Source: Eremomyces bilateralis CBS 781.70 (Eukaryota; Ascomycota; Dothideomycetes; Eremomycetales; Eremomycetaceae). Taken from it: DNA of 64,000 bases. The stretch's first letter is position 1, and every line of letters begins with the position of its first letter. The notes under the pieces are model-generated. The model did not search any database. It was not told the origin of the DNA and worked only from the letters and a program-made list of their open reading frames with translations. Shown piece after piece: positions 35,913 through 48,221 of this stretch. The DNA lies in assembly GCF_010015585.1 (NCBI RefSeq), contig NW_022985074.1:1-64000 (forward strand), in the 5' to 3' direction. The position numbers and the translations under genes were made by a program.

Positions 35913-38900
35913 GTCGAGAACATCAGGCGATGATGGAAACTGAGAAGAGCTATCCCTAAGCCACCAAACCAGCAGCAGTATACATGTATAATGTAGCTAT
36001 GTGGTCCCGTCTTTCCACTCCATGTTTCGCTTTATGCAATACGACATTAGGTCTCTACTTAATAGAACAGCCAATACCATCATAAAATTGATACAATGGA
36101 TAAGCTGGCTGATGTCCAGCATATCCCTCCACAAATACTAGGGCCCGTGGCCTCAAGAGAAAGCCTGTGACAATGTCCATAATCAACATATAGCATAAAC
36201 TATGGGGCCTCTGGATCCGATTGGATCCTCGAGAGCAATCAACACTGCGTTTGGCAATCAAGCACACGACGAGTGTCAGTGACACGCAGTAGGCGTTTCG
36301 CTCCGGTCCTGGAATGTATGATTCGTTCCATTTTCTTTCGATACAGGGTTCTGGGCTCTGGAAGGAGGAAGGACCATGAAATGACACAATCAGGATCAAT
36401 TTGGCGTCGTCTAGCACTTTAATCCAAAACGCGGGTGTGGGCTTGAGGCTCAAGCTCGTAAATTACACACATTTCGCATTGACTAGGTTGCTTGTTAGGC
36501 CAGACTTCTAGGCGTAGGGCTTTCTCGGATATACCTGCGATAGCACAAATCATATTACAGGAGCGTTACGATCCCTGTCGATGTTTGAAACGGTCGGATG
36601 TCATTCTGTATGAAGCGAAAGCACTCTACGTGCTGATTGATCAGAAAGTCGGAAGAGATTCTCGGTAGACCTGCCACCAGATCTCGCACTCCTTCGTCTC
36701 GCTAAGGCCCAGGGGTGATTTCATATTGATGATGCATTATCCATGGATAACCTATGCATGTGATAGTCGTTGTCAGCCACCCTACTAGGATGTCCTAGGC
36801 TGTTATTGCCCAGAGCAGAGGGATAGTATTGGCGCTTGGAAAGTACCATCATCAATAGGTTTAAGCTGGCGTATGCTTATTTTCTGGGGATATGATAAGT
36901 TTGCAATTCATACATTGAGATAATGATTTCCACATACCCCATATCTGTCTCCACAACCACCCTGGGGGGGTGGTACGGTGACGCCGCAGCTCGCAGGGCA
37001 TGTCCCCCACCAGGGTCGTGTATTAGTGACGGAGCTAATATCCCACTTAACGTAGAACCCCATCATCTCGTCTCTTTTCTTGAAGAAACGCAGACCTTGC
37101 ACATGATAATATATTATTTTGTGCACCAGACCTCGTCTCCTTGTGCACAATGGCTGCCCTCAAATTTGTCAGATCGGTACGGCCCCGCAATCGAATTGTT
37201 GTTAATGATCGACGCTGACAGGTATCTTATATCAGGTTTGGGACTCTTTCCGTTCTAGTTCCGGCCTAGAACCGAGGTGATTCATTTCAGGTTCATATGA
37301 AAATGCTTATGCTAACTGACGATAGACTCCTGGATGGCGTGCGTGGGACCCGAGATGTTCAATTAACACTAGAACTTACTAATGAACACTATCAGCTCCG
37401 CGTTGTTTCTGCTACTCCAGGCAAGGTATTCGCAAACAATTACCACCTCGTGACATGCCAAGTGGTAATCGCGATATAGGTCAGATTTGAATTAGACATT
37501 CGGAAAGAGCATACGGTAGAGGAAACCGTCGGGAAATCCGAATCAATGATTAATTTCATCGCAGAATCGATTGAAGATCCTCCATGGCGGGACGATCGCA
37601 TCAATGGGTGGGCGCCGTCCTATTCCGCTGACAGTAGCATCTGATTAACATTTGACAACGTAGTTGACTTGGGAGGCTCCCTTGCAGTAGCTTCACGAGG
37701 ACTCTTTGCTACCGGTGTCTCGACCGATCTCAACGGTATGGCGTCTTGGCATCGTACTGAATGACGGCACTAATAATGCGTAAGTCACATACCTCAGCTC
37801 TGGAGGGAAAATAGGAGACAAAATCCGCGCAGTAAGTCGGAAGTATTTCAAACTTCATGCGATGCTCTAACATCTGATAGGAGGTTACATGTGACAAGTG
37901 TGAGTTCACCACCTCTGGATCTTTCTCAAAACTGATCATGGAGAAAGTCGGGAAAACCCTGGCGTATACGTCAATCAGGTTCATGAACGGTAACGATGAA
38001 GTGTTTGCTCGCGGAAGTCATACAAAGTAGGGCTTTCTTACTCCTCGATTGGTCTCGTGTGCAGGCTAACAGTTCAGGTATGTCGCACTGGCATGGAAAG
38101 ATCCCAACAACGTCACGGAGCAGATGAAGCCGGAACAGGAAAACTTGACTAAATGAGCTTCCCCATGGGTTCGCATAACTAATAGATTGTCTCTTCAATG
38201 ATACCTACCTTAATATCTAACGATACTCCAAGCTATGCAATTTCTCGAAGTCTTCTTCCAGCATTCCATGGAACCGTTTCCGGAGTACGCTCGTTGGCAC
38301 TCAATATCTGCGTGTCTTGACGCATGCTTCCATGGAAAACCTGCCACTGGGACGGAAAGTCCGAATGATATCGTAATTCGTTGAGCATATGAGGCCATAA
38401 CCAGAGCGTACGACCGGACAGGGAGGCATCCGTCCTCGTTCTCTCAGGAGCATGTTGTCTTTTGCAAATTTACACTCTCTGAAGTGCATCCAATATTCCC
38501 TCGAGCAGTTCTTATCCAGTCCTCAATTCCTCTCCTAGCATGTGCTAGATCATTCCGTCCAGTAATTCTTTGAAGCATTTTTTGTCTTCCCAGCCATTGT
38601 TGAAAGAGCGTTTGCAACCACACCAGGAGAAATCCATCTTCTCGGGCTTGCGATGGTCTGTCATCCCATCAAATGGGATCTAGCACCAAGTTGCACCCAA
38701 AAAGCGGGTTTTCAAGAGCGTGGGAACGGATTCCGCCGTAGCTTGAATCTTTCGATCGGAAACAAGTCTACTGGCCGATCTTACGATACGTGGTCGGATA
38801 CGGGTCAAGTTTTCTCATCTGGCGGATGAGATGCCCAAGCATCTCGGGACAGCAGTCGTCATAGCAGACATGAGCGCCATCAGGAATCTCCTTGAAAGCA

Positions 38901-40769
38901 TACTACTCCATTCATGGTCGCCTTTACAAGCCCAGTCCTCACGTCGTTCATCAGTACTACAGTCCACCTGTTAGCAACGTCATTCCTTTGTACTAGTTGC
39001 CGATGCTTCGTTTATACCTATCACTATTCCTGGTATTACTAGCTCGGTCCGCTAGATATATCTCGCGCTCCCTATGGTGAGGCTTTGGCAAACTTGTGTG
39101 AACCGAATTTCGCTTCGAAGATTATGGAAGCACAGCATCTGAAAATATACTCCAGCAGGTGTTACGAGATTTCAAATGATTCCGTTCGTCCACACCCTAC
39201 CGCCGCCCTCAATCGCCTCGTGACTATGGAGGTAGTCAGTCAAGGTCGAGAAAGCCGCCGGAATACGTCGGGGGGAATTGGCAATCCTCGTTTGAGTCGG
39301 TGGATGATAGAGAGGAGAATTAGGAAGTCCCGCGAGCGGCTGGTTTACTCACACTGAGTGGATCTCCGAACTGGCGTTCTTCACATCTTCAGCTTCCTTC
39401 CATGGACCAGAAATTATGCAGTCAACGAATGGTGAGATAGACTTCAACTTTTAGGTAGTAGATAAATGGAATCAACTCCTTGATGTTCTGACATTTGGTC
39501 ACTTAGATGGTGAGCACAACCGTGGTAGCCTCGCAGGATGGGGAGCCGGTCGCGGCCGAGAAGAACGGCGAGTGCCTGGAGACGATCGCTTTGGATATCA
39601 AAAATTCTCTTCACATCGGATTTGTAAATCCACGGAGGTATCAACATGATATAGTTAGATGAGACCAGATAGCTAGCGCGACTCGGATCGTTTGTTTGCG
39701 AATAATCAGCTCTACTTGCTGTTCAAGGAGAATCTCGACCTCGTACTTGAGCGTTTCCTTGTTACTGGTTGGATATCTAGCGACAATTGGCAATCTTTTC
39801 ATTCATTATATACGCCGTAATGGGTTTCCTCTGTGTGGTGTAGAACTGAATTCACTGTCGTAGAGCGAATTTTTCATGCATTTATTTTTTTGGTGACTTC
39901 CGGACAGTCGAGTGCAGCAAGATCATGAATATGCGGTAGAAATCCTCTCCTTTTCTTGTGCTCCTAAAGCGATATATTCATTGAAGCACTAGAGCTAGAA
40001 TGAAATGGAGGATGTCCCCATTTAGTCCTCATCTTGGTATATTCACCAAGTCGACAAGTAGAACAGTACAGTGTTGCAATTCCTTATCACTAGAATTGGT
40101 ACCGAAGTTCGAGGGCAAAGTGATTAGGGAATATTCGCCATACAGTACAGTGCGGGATTTGTAGTAGATTAGGTCTGGAGCAAACGTAGTCTCTCTAGAC
40201 ATCCGGGCCAAACAGTAGTAATCAGGTATTGAAGTGCTGGATAAAGCTACGACATGGAAATGGTGTAGGAATGCTGTAGGAATGCTGTAGGAATGCTGTT
40301 TCCTTTTCTATTGGGGTTTTATTATGGAAATAGTCATAGAATGAATGAATGAACACAGTATCAAAAACCAGTATCTGCCTGGCTAATAATTATCGGTTAC
40401 AGAAGTTTTCCCTTCAGTGTCTCCCAACGGAAAGTGCCCATATTAACAGCCATATCGGCCACTCCGAGATGCATAGAGAAAGGCATGGATAACTCTTAAC
40501 GCCCATTTAGGCCGAATTCATCCCGCCAGATGTCCGAAATTCCGATGCAGCTCCCCAGGCTCAATTTTTGTTAGTCCCAAGTTGGCATCAGCTCGTGTAT
40601 TGCGTAGTAGTTATATCGAATCAGTGATCTTCCCATTCCAATAGCATGATTGTTATGAAGGACAGGCTATTTCAAGACAGGAGCATATGCGAGTTCGGTA
40701 ATGTATTGATGTCGATGAGAGGGGTTTGAGGTACAATGTCAGGGGTGGAGGCCCAACATACTGGACACA
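35913..40769. other. 4.9-kb gene-poor region with decayed coding traces
   Basis: No intact gene recognised on either strand. A minus-strand stretch at about 38233-38455 reads like about 70 codons of a once-coding frame (RTRTDASLSGRTLWLWPHM then ELRYHSDFPSQWQVFHGSM) but its flanks carry stops in all frames and I cannot name the family. An 11-bp tandem repeat lies near 40264 (separate entry). Confidence 0.45.
40264..40299. repeat. tandem repeat, 11-bp unit x3
   Basis: Three perfect head-to-tail copies of tgtaggaatgc followed by a partial fourth. Simple minisatellite seed in non-coding DNA. Confidence 0.9.
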
Positions 40770-41990
40770 TTAGTTGAGACTTGTTGATACTAAGCCTGCA
40801 TCGAGACCTTCCACTTCAGGAATCGCTTTTGACAGATCCTCACGCTGGAGAGCTTGAAGATCAAGACCAGAAAGCTCTGTGCTGCTTTCAGAAAAAAGAG
40901 CTACTTTAATGTGCTGGACGGTGTGGTACATACGGGAGTATGGCCCGATCCCGCCGCAAATAGAGGGTTTAGTAAACTCGTTAGTGATGTTGAATAAGTT
41001 GTCATATGAAATGCCTTCATAACCGTGCTCTCGCGATGTAAAATTGCCTTCCGCGTTCCCTCCAAATGCCGGGAGAACCTGCAGCTCGGCCAACTGTTTG
41101 GCCAGCAGTCCAAGCATATAAAGTTGGCAGGCCGGCGTGCTACAAAGTCCTCTATTGGACTGATCGAAGCCGGAGCCAGGGCCTTCGAAAGCCAATTGAT
41201 CGAAAACCTTTTCGAATCTCGTCATCACATTGGATACAATATCAATTCTTCCCCGATCTATCGCATCTAATAAAGGGTCAGAGTATGGTTTGTAGTCGTG
41301 GAGTAATTCGTATACCTGTGACGATTTTAGGGATTGGCAGTTCTCCTGGATCGACTGCCTTTCTTGCCTTGCGGAACCAGTTCTTTGAAACTAGACGAAA
41401 AATTGTGGAACTGGGAAAAATCCAAGAGAGGAAGAGCCACTCGAGACTCGTTTCGCACCTTCAAGTGCAAATTTATCGCGTTCGAACGTGTCATCTACCC
41501 ATCGGTCGGCATGGTATTCGATAACTTCTAGGCACTCGTAGTAATCGACCAATTTTCCGATCTAGACCAGTTCCGCCTTCGACAACGAGCTAGGCACTTT
41601 TCGAAACCGGCCATGCATTGCATTCAAAATGATTGAGTAACTTGTTGGTCCACATGAAGGAAGGGCGTCGATATCCAAACTTCCAGACTTTACGGACTCT
41701 GACTCTTTCCAAGGGCCGGAAAACATGCGATCGAAATAAGGAGAAGCCACAGATAAATGACGTGAGGAGGCGAGGAACGACTCACGTTTGATATCTTCTT
41801 CTGGGATGGTGATATTAACGGTCAGATCCCCCTCTGGATCGAGGGTTTGAAAGTTTGAAGTCATAATTGGAGGCCCAGAAGAGGACGTCGGCGTTTGGTG
41901 AGGAAACCCTGTGGCCGATATGCCCGCGGTAGGTAGACTGTTAATTGTTCCTATCCAGTATGAGGGCCTTATTTCATTGATATGTATCAA
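40770..41990 (-). pseudogene. BTB/POZ domain protein gene, broken
   Basis: On the minus strand the ATG at 41864 (or an upstream exon near 41990) opens a BTB domain: LDPEGDLTVNITIPEED, then SFLASSRHLSVASPYFDRMF, and LNAMHGRFRKVPSSLSKAEL. The frame then meets a TAG at about 41562, after which the family block continues in the same frame (GKLVDYYECLEVIEYHADRW). Around 41440 a one-base frame shift is needed to go on with WLFLSWIFPSSTIFRLVSKN. An intact-looking intron (about 41274-41322) then leads to the last exon 41270-40770 (AIDRGRIDIVSNVMTRFEK, then CQLYMLGLLAKQLAELQVL), the usual C-terminal block of fungal BTB proteins. One stop and one shift suggest a recent pseudogene, or two sequence errors. 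Function of this BTB family is unknown. Confidence 0.7.
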
Positions 41991-42418
41991 AATGACTTAC
42001 TGCAGAAACACGATTGACAACAAGGAGTATTGAGCGTAGCTGTCAACTCGATGATCTAAATTACCGCAATACGCATGTGTTACAGGTACCGGCATTTAGA
42101 TGTATCTACGGAGTACTTCAGATCACTTTCTGTTTACAACAGTGGTTTGAGCAGACGGAGGTAGAAAAAAGAAAAGTGGGCCAACAGGGACCCCCATCGG
42201 TTGAAGTTCGGTTGAGTTCCCGAGCATCATTCGCCATTACCAACGAACGACACAAGCATCGTAAGCTTCATCTGCCTGAACTCATACAAACATTGCTTTC
42301 CATTCTACCTGCAAAGTGAGATTCCACGGCAGAAAAGCCTCCAACGACCATCCCCCACCTATTTTACTCCTCTAACAACACCAAATCACCAGACCTCTGC
42401 CAATCACACCGCCACATC
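41991..42418. other. intergenic, upstream of RPT5
   Basis: 428 bp between the broken BTB gene and the RPT5 start; nothing beyond the presumed RPT5 promoter. Confidence 0.5.
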
Positions 42419-43933
42419 ATGTCAACACTAGAAGACCTCCTCGGCGACGATGGACGCCGAGATGACGATGAAGAAAAGAAGGACGATGGCAAAGACAAGA
42501 AGATCGATGGTGGAGAAGGTGGAGAGGGTGGTAAGAAAGATGGTGATGCGGATATGAAGGACGCCGCCGAAGCCGAGAAGGAAGAGGAGCTCATTGACGA
42601 GGACATTCTACGATCCAACACACGAGACATCACATCACGGCGGCGGCTGCTGGAGAATGACACGCGGATAATGAGGAGCGAGTTCCAGCGGTTAACTCAT
42701 GAGAAGGCTACGATGCAGGAGAAGATCAAGGATAATGTGGACAAGATTGAGAACAACAGGTAGTTTCCCGCCACTCAAGAAAACCCAGGAAAGCTAACAT
42801 CATCGACAGACAATTACCATATCTCGTCGGCAACGTTGTTGAGATCCTCGATCTAGATGTCACCGAGGAAGCTGCCGAAGAAGGAGCCAACATCGACCTG
42901 GACGCCACCCGCGTTGGGAAATCCGCCGTCATCAAGACCTCCACCCGCCAAACCATCTTCCTTCCGCTCATCGGCCTTGTCGACCACGAGCAGTTGAAGC
43001 CAGGCGATCTCATCGGCGTGAACAAAGACTCCTACCTCGTCCTAGATACACTCCCTGCCGAGTACGACAGCCGAGTCAAGGCGATGGAAGTGGATGAGAA
43101 GCCGACGGAAAAGTACACGGATGTTGGAGGCTTGGACAAGCAGATTGAGGAGCTAGTGGAAGCTGTCGTGTGGCCGATGAAGGAAGCGGAGCGGTTCAAG
43201 AAGATAGGCATCAAGGCTCCAAAGGGTATGCGCAATATATCAAAAACCTCGAAACTACTTCGACTAACTTCAACTAGGTGCCCTGATGTACGGACCCCCC
43301 GGAACCGGTAAAACCCTCCTCGCACGAGCCTGCGCCGCCCAAACCGACGCCACCTTCCTCAAGCTCGCCGGCCCGCAACTCGTCCAGATGTTCATCGGCG
43401 ACGGCGCCAAGCTCGTCCGCGACTGCTTCGCGCTCGCCAAGGAGAAAGCCCCCTCAATCATCTTCATCGACGAGCTTGACGCCATCGGCACCAAGCGCTT
43501 CGACTCGGAGAAGTCCGGCGATCGCGAGGTGCAGCGGACGATGTTGGAGCTGCTGAATCAGCTGGACGGGTTCGCGAGCGACGACCGCGTCAAGGTGCTC
43601 GCGGCGACGAACCGCGTGGACGTGCTGGATCCGGCGCTGTTGCGCAGTGGGCGGCTGGATCGGAAGATCGAGTTCCCATTGCCGAACGAGGAGGCGCGGG
43701 CGCAGATCCTGCGGATCCATAGCCGGAAGATGACGGTGGACGAGGCGGTCAATTGGCCGGAGTTAGCGCGGAGTACGGATGAGTTTGGGGGCGCGCAGTT
43801 GAAGGCGGTGTGCGTGGAGGCGGGGATGATCGCGTTGAGGGGTGGGCAGTCGAAGATCACGCATGAGCATTACGTGGACGCCATTGCGGAGGTGCAGGCA
43901 AAGAAGAAGGATGTTGTTAGCTTCATCGCGTAG
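42419..43933 (+). CDS. RPT5: 26S proteasome regulatory ATPase subunit Rpt5
   Basis: Exons 42419-42759, 42810-43225 and 43278-43933 give 470 aa. The N-terminus is acidic/Lys-rich, followed by a coiled coil ([19 protein letters not shown]) and the OB domain ([14 protein letters not shown]). The AAA domain has [19 protein letters not shown], Walker A GPPGTGKT at residues 258-265, Walker [12 protein letters not shown], and the Arg-finger region [18 protein letters not shown]. Rpt5 is one of six ATPases of the 19S base that unfold substrates and open the 20S gate. The start at MSTLEDLL matches the family. Odd point: the last residues are VSFIA, where Rpt5 normally ends in an HbYX motif (FYA or YYA); here Ile stands in the Tyr place. 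The gene converges with PER1, 158 nt between stops. Confidence 0.97.
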
Positions 43934-44091
43934 GGTTCGCGCTGGTCTTTGTTCGGTTCATCGGAGCGTTTGGGAACAAATCATAGAAAAATAGCACCGG
44001 CCATCAGGCGTCCGTCTCAATAATGGGCACCATGAGCGTTTGGTCCTGACATTACTATTGCAGCAGGGAACACGTCGAGTGTATCCCGAAA

Positions 44092-45230
44092 CTACTGCTT
44101 CAAATGCGCCCCCTGGAGCTCCTCCTGGGCATCCTTGATCATAAAACTGTACGCACGTTAGCCATCCGTCTTTCATCAAACCGCGCCATCTCCACTTACT
44201 TATACCACCACACCGTCGGCAACACCGTCCCCAAATGCCACAAACTATGCGCATCCACCATCCCCCCCCACGGCGGAAAATCCAACAACTCCAAACTCAT
44301 CGCCATGATGATCCACGCCACGATCATCCCCGGCCACGCCGCCCACCCGCGCTTCACCGTCCGGTACCGCGCGATGCTGAACCACGTCCACAGCACGTTC
44401 GAGATCGTCCCCACGACCACATTCGCGGTCATGTTGTACGTGTAGTCCCACCGCCACGCGGTGAGGTAGGTGACGTGCGCGATGTACAGCAAGATGCAGA
44501 GGAGTGTCCACGCGCGGCGGACGCTCTGCTTCCGCGGGGTGGGTTCGTCGAGCCGGAAGATGCGGATGGGGGAGAAATACAACCCATACAGCACGTTCGC
44601 GCCCGCGGCGAAGTAGTCGAGCTTCTCCGTCCAATCAAAGTCGCGGGTGTGAAACAGCATGCTAAAGCCCCAGCTCACCAGGCCGACGTAGCCGAAGCAG
44701 AGGTAGTATGGACGGAGGGGGTAGGAGGCGGGGAGGCGGTCGCGGAGGAGGGCGATGCCGTGGTCGTGGGCGAGGTAGTTGAGGAGGGAGAAGAGGACGG
44801 CGAAGGGCTCTTGCATGCCGAGGGAGCGGTAGAACGGCCATTTGCCGTGGAATTGGACGACGGGGTCGGGGGGGGGAGGGTGTTGGGAAAGGCGGGCGTC
44901 GGTGATGAGGTGTTGGCAGGTGTAGTCGCATTCCGAGGGACAGTCCCAGAGGAGGAGGCGGTTTTGGAGAGCTGGAATGGTTAGGATGCGGTGGATGGAG
45001 GTGATTGTGGAACGTACATATTGAGGGGCCATTGGCGATGCAGTTCGATTCTTTGCAGACCTGGAGGAAAGTCAGCGGGGGGTTATACTGCTGGGGATAC
45101 ATTATGCGTCAACCTCCACGCAGTCCTTAAACTCGGGAAGACGGTCCCCGATGGATGCCTTTGCCACAGCGGCGAGAAGAAGGAGGGCGCCGACAGACAA
45201 TCGGCGCCATGACAAGGCCAGCTTTCTCAT
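44092..45230 (-). CDS. PER1: PER1-like GPI-anchor lipid remodelling protein
   Basis: Exons (minus) 45230-45114, 45060-45018, 44971-44200 and 44146-44092 give 328 aa. A cleavable signal peptide is clear (LSVGALLLLAAVAKA), then a luminal Cys-rich segment: FKDCVEVCKESNCIANGP and LLLWDCPSECDYTCQH, the PER1 hallmark. Next come QFHGKWPFYRSLGMQEPFAV and about seven membrane segments with HTRDFDWTEKLDYFAAGA, YNMTANVVVG and LLDFPPWGGMVDAHSLWH. The His and Asp of the last two blocks belong to the hydrolase core of the CREST superfamily. PER1 removes the unsaturated acyl chain at sn-2 of GPI anchors in the ER, allowing remodelling and raft association. The first intron uses a gttgac donor, less common than GTAAGT, but it keeps the Cys block in frame. 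Confidence 0.93.
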
Positions 45231-45959
45231 CTTTCAACCGGATACGTATTGTGTTTGGAGAATGATGACTTCGGAGGGATGCCACTGAACGATTGTATTC
45301 GGTACCAATGAGGACTGCACGTCGGTCTCTCAGAGCAGCATCAACATACCGATATCATTCATAAACCATATCATTAAGACGGTATCAATTATCAAAACAA
45401 CACCACATCACGGCGGCTCTGGATCCTGAGGCCCGCCGAACGAAACCCCAAGAGAACCCAAAGGGACAGTGCACCTTTCTATATATAAAAATAGGGCCGA
45501 GGGTCATAAATGGACCCAAGGGATGCGGAGCGTAGGGAGCAGAACCTCCCAAGTTTTAACAGCATAATTACCCAGCCACAGTTTGTTGATGAAGTCCTGA
45601 ACCTCTGCGGCCAATAACAGCAACTTTTGATTTGACCGTGTGCTTGATTCATTCATCTGTGTATCTTGTATCGCCCTTGGGCGATCAGAGTCAAGCACAC
45701 GCGCTTATTAGTACTGATTCCATCGGTAGCTAAACCGCCTATAATTAAATAAACAGCAGATGGTATACTATAACTAGTTGAATTTGATCTATCTACGCAG
45801 ACTCTATATCCGCAATGTTATAGAGGATATGAATCAAGCGATTCCCGCTCACTTAGGTCACACCTAACAACCAACCTTATTGAGGTGTTCTTTTGATCGA
45901 TGTGACGATTAAGCAAACCATGAACTTTTTTAAGCACTCCAAATCTCCATTCAGGAACC
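45231..45959. other. intergenic
   Basis: 729 bp between the PER1 start and the helicase fragment. AT-rich in the right half. No gene recognised. Confidence 0.5.
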
Positions 45960-46559
45960 TTAAGTGCCGGACGGATTAGACCCAGTTATAGGTGTATCGA
46001 TCTCACTCGCAAGTGGCGGGGACGACCTCCGAGGTGGAGAGGATGATCGGATAGGAAGTTGAACACGTCGTAGAGGCGGTGGCATAAAACCGACCGTGAA
46101 TTGCTGAGGATCCTGTATAGACACATTAGCCATGCTGCGCAAGGAGTAGACGGTATATAGTATGTACGGAGGACGCAATATGATGCAATGCGCGTCGAGC
46201 GACATCATCGTTCCTGGCTCGAGTTGTAGCAGTTACTTGCATGCCCAATCGCGGTAGATCAAACGATTCTTCAAATAACACCCCTTTCAGCGACTTAACA
46301 CGCGAGACAGCTACATAAGTTAATCCCGGCGCAAAGTCCCGCTTATCAGCGATGTTCAAAACTGCCTTTTCAAGTGTCACTCCCTGGCTCTTGTGGATGG
46401 TGATAGCATACGCCAGGACCAATGGAAACTGGGTACACAGGCAGGCGACAGAACCGCGAACGAAGTCTCGGCGGGACCGGAATATAGGCACGAGCTTTTC
46501 GCCGTTAACCTCGCGATGCGGGATCGCTCCGACGAATCTCCAATCGACAGTATAGACTA
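45960..46559 (-). mobile_element. 3' end of a PIF1-family helicase gene, probably Helitron-derived
   Basis: On the minus strand an open frame from about 46559 reads VYTVDWRFVGAIPH, then VPIFRSRRDFVRG, then QFPLVLAYAITIHKSQGVTL (motif V of PIF1/RecD-like SF1B helicases) and LTYVAVSRVKSLKGVLF (motif VI). At 46237 a gtaact donor joins to 46112, and the last exon (46112-45960) encodes a Pro/Ser-rich tail (MPPPLRRVQLPIRSSSPPRR) with a stop. The Walker motifs and the Rep domain expected upstream are absent, so about the last quarter of a helicase remains. Fungal genomes carry many such copies from Helitrons. A host PIF1 gene is unlikely because upstream sequence turns abruptly into pyrimidine-rich DNA. 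No CTRR end or terminal hairpin was identified. Confidence 0.65.
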
Positions 46560-48221
46560 GGATGCTAGACCGATAGTAGTTAATTGATAGAGAGTCGACA
46601 AAGGTGTTAGGAAAGCGATAAGGTAGAGAAGGAAGAAATAAGGAAGAGATGAAAAAAGAGATAGATTTTAAGCAGAGGAGCTGAGTAGAATCTATGTGAT
46701 CGGCCCTACTTTGTTCACTCTTCTACCTCGATTATATGTATATCTGTTTCTACCCGCTTTCGCCCGCATGACTTCCTCTGGTTGATTTTGAGGGACGGAA
46801 TCGCCTAAGACGACACTATATCGTACACGCTGAAGGCAACGAGTGTTCATATAGATGGTTTCAGGACTATAGGCCGTATAAGAACATAGATAATGCCCGG
46901 AGATGTCTCAAGGATCTTGCTTTCCTTCTCTTTACTTTCTTCTATTAATATTGTCCGTAAGACTCGGTTGCTCTGCAGTGTCGAATTATCTATACTTTGC
47001 GATACTATATCTCACTTCCCCGAACAACCCCCTAGAATGTAGAAGACTACATACATGCTAATCTGCTGTTGTCCCATTGAAATCGGATATAGGACGTGTC
47101 TGATGCCGTGATGCTGGTGAAAAGGTGCTCTATGTCGAGCTTTGAGCTTCTAGTTAACGAGAGCGCAGGCCCTGGGGACAGCGACGACAACGAAGTCCAC
47201 AGAGTTAACAGAGATGGAAGAACAGGTGGCATATAATTACAGTAGAGAATGATAGCAGTTATAGGATGATAAGTAGACAGCGTCTCGACCACAGCGACCC
47301 AGCAGGATTCGACAGTAGACAGTAGAGATACATGGAGAAGGAAAGAATGATGTGACACGGAACTTTCCGGACCTTTTTTCAGCCAATCATTTTGCCAAGG
47401 AATTGTATGGACAAATCACAGAGACATTTCAACTGTCCAATGAGCGTGTGTGCTTTTTTGGAAAAGGAGCTCCATTTGGATTTTAAACTGCTCCACTACG
47501 CTGCGCAATTAGGATACATGCTATGGCTGGGTTGGCTGAAATGCACCTGTTGCAGCTAGTGGCGGCAGTTGTGGGTACTAGCTAGCAAGGGGCTTTACGC
47601 GTGTACATATTACTAACATCACCTTACATAGTAAATTTAACTTCAATGTTGCCATTTTTCAATTATTCTACAGAATACACCCCTCAATAGTCAATACGGA
47701 TACTCATCAATGTATCGACATTGACCTGTCGTTCAAGTGGAACGGTCCAATTGCTGGCATGGAATATCCCTCCGTGTCCGAGCGCCTGAACTTCGGTGGC
47801 CTAATGGCCTTGGATGCCGAGACTAAGATTGTCCCCTATCCATAACTACATTTCATGTGACATAAATACGGACTCGGGCGAACCATATGTCCGATTTCTC
47901 ATCTTCTTTTTCTCTCTCTACCATTTCAAGTGTGAAAGGACGCCGAGTCCTTCGATCTTTGGACAAGATTGGCGGAGTTCTGTGGGGCGTTGCTGGATCT
48001 GAAGTGATGCGTTATTTAGGTATCAGTTTGGTGAAGATACCTGGGCCTCGGTTTACTGGTTAAATGCTTAGACTTTCTAACTTCCCTTTTCACGGTTCGG
48101 GGTAATGGCATTGCATTCTCCAATCTAAGTTTTATAAAACTGGAACTGTATTCCTATCTAAGTTTTTGTCAAAGTCAAGCACAACCGAATTCTTTCTACA
48201 TTCCCTTTCTAAATTGTAGAT
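46560..48221. other. gene-poor, possibly repeat-derived
   Basis: 1.7 kb with purine/pyrimidine-biased stretches next to the helicase fragment (46600-46720) and a low-quality 103-codon minus-strand frame near 47047-47358 with no family features. The last 200 bp should contain the promoter of the oxidoreductase gene. Confidence 0.4.

Noticed and set aside
36055-36453. 132-codon minus-strand frame
   Set aside because: No recognisable domain, no supporting splice sites or neighbours; treated as chance in a gene-poor segment.
37660-37740. Plus-strand VDLGGSLAVASRGLF resembling motif I of O-methyltransferases
   Set aside because: The following motifs (acidic post-I, 'HDW' region) could not be found in any frame, so the match is likely chance.
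44235-44984. Plus-strand 249-codon frame across PER1
   Set aside because: It is antisense to conserved PER1 coding sequence and its translation is His/Arg/Pro or Glu/Gly low complexity.
47047-47358. 103-codon minus-strand frame with Ser/Leu-rich translation
   Set aside because: Low-complexity translation, no known motifs, and no codon bias like the neighbouring genes.
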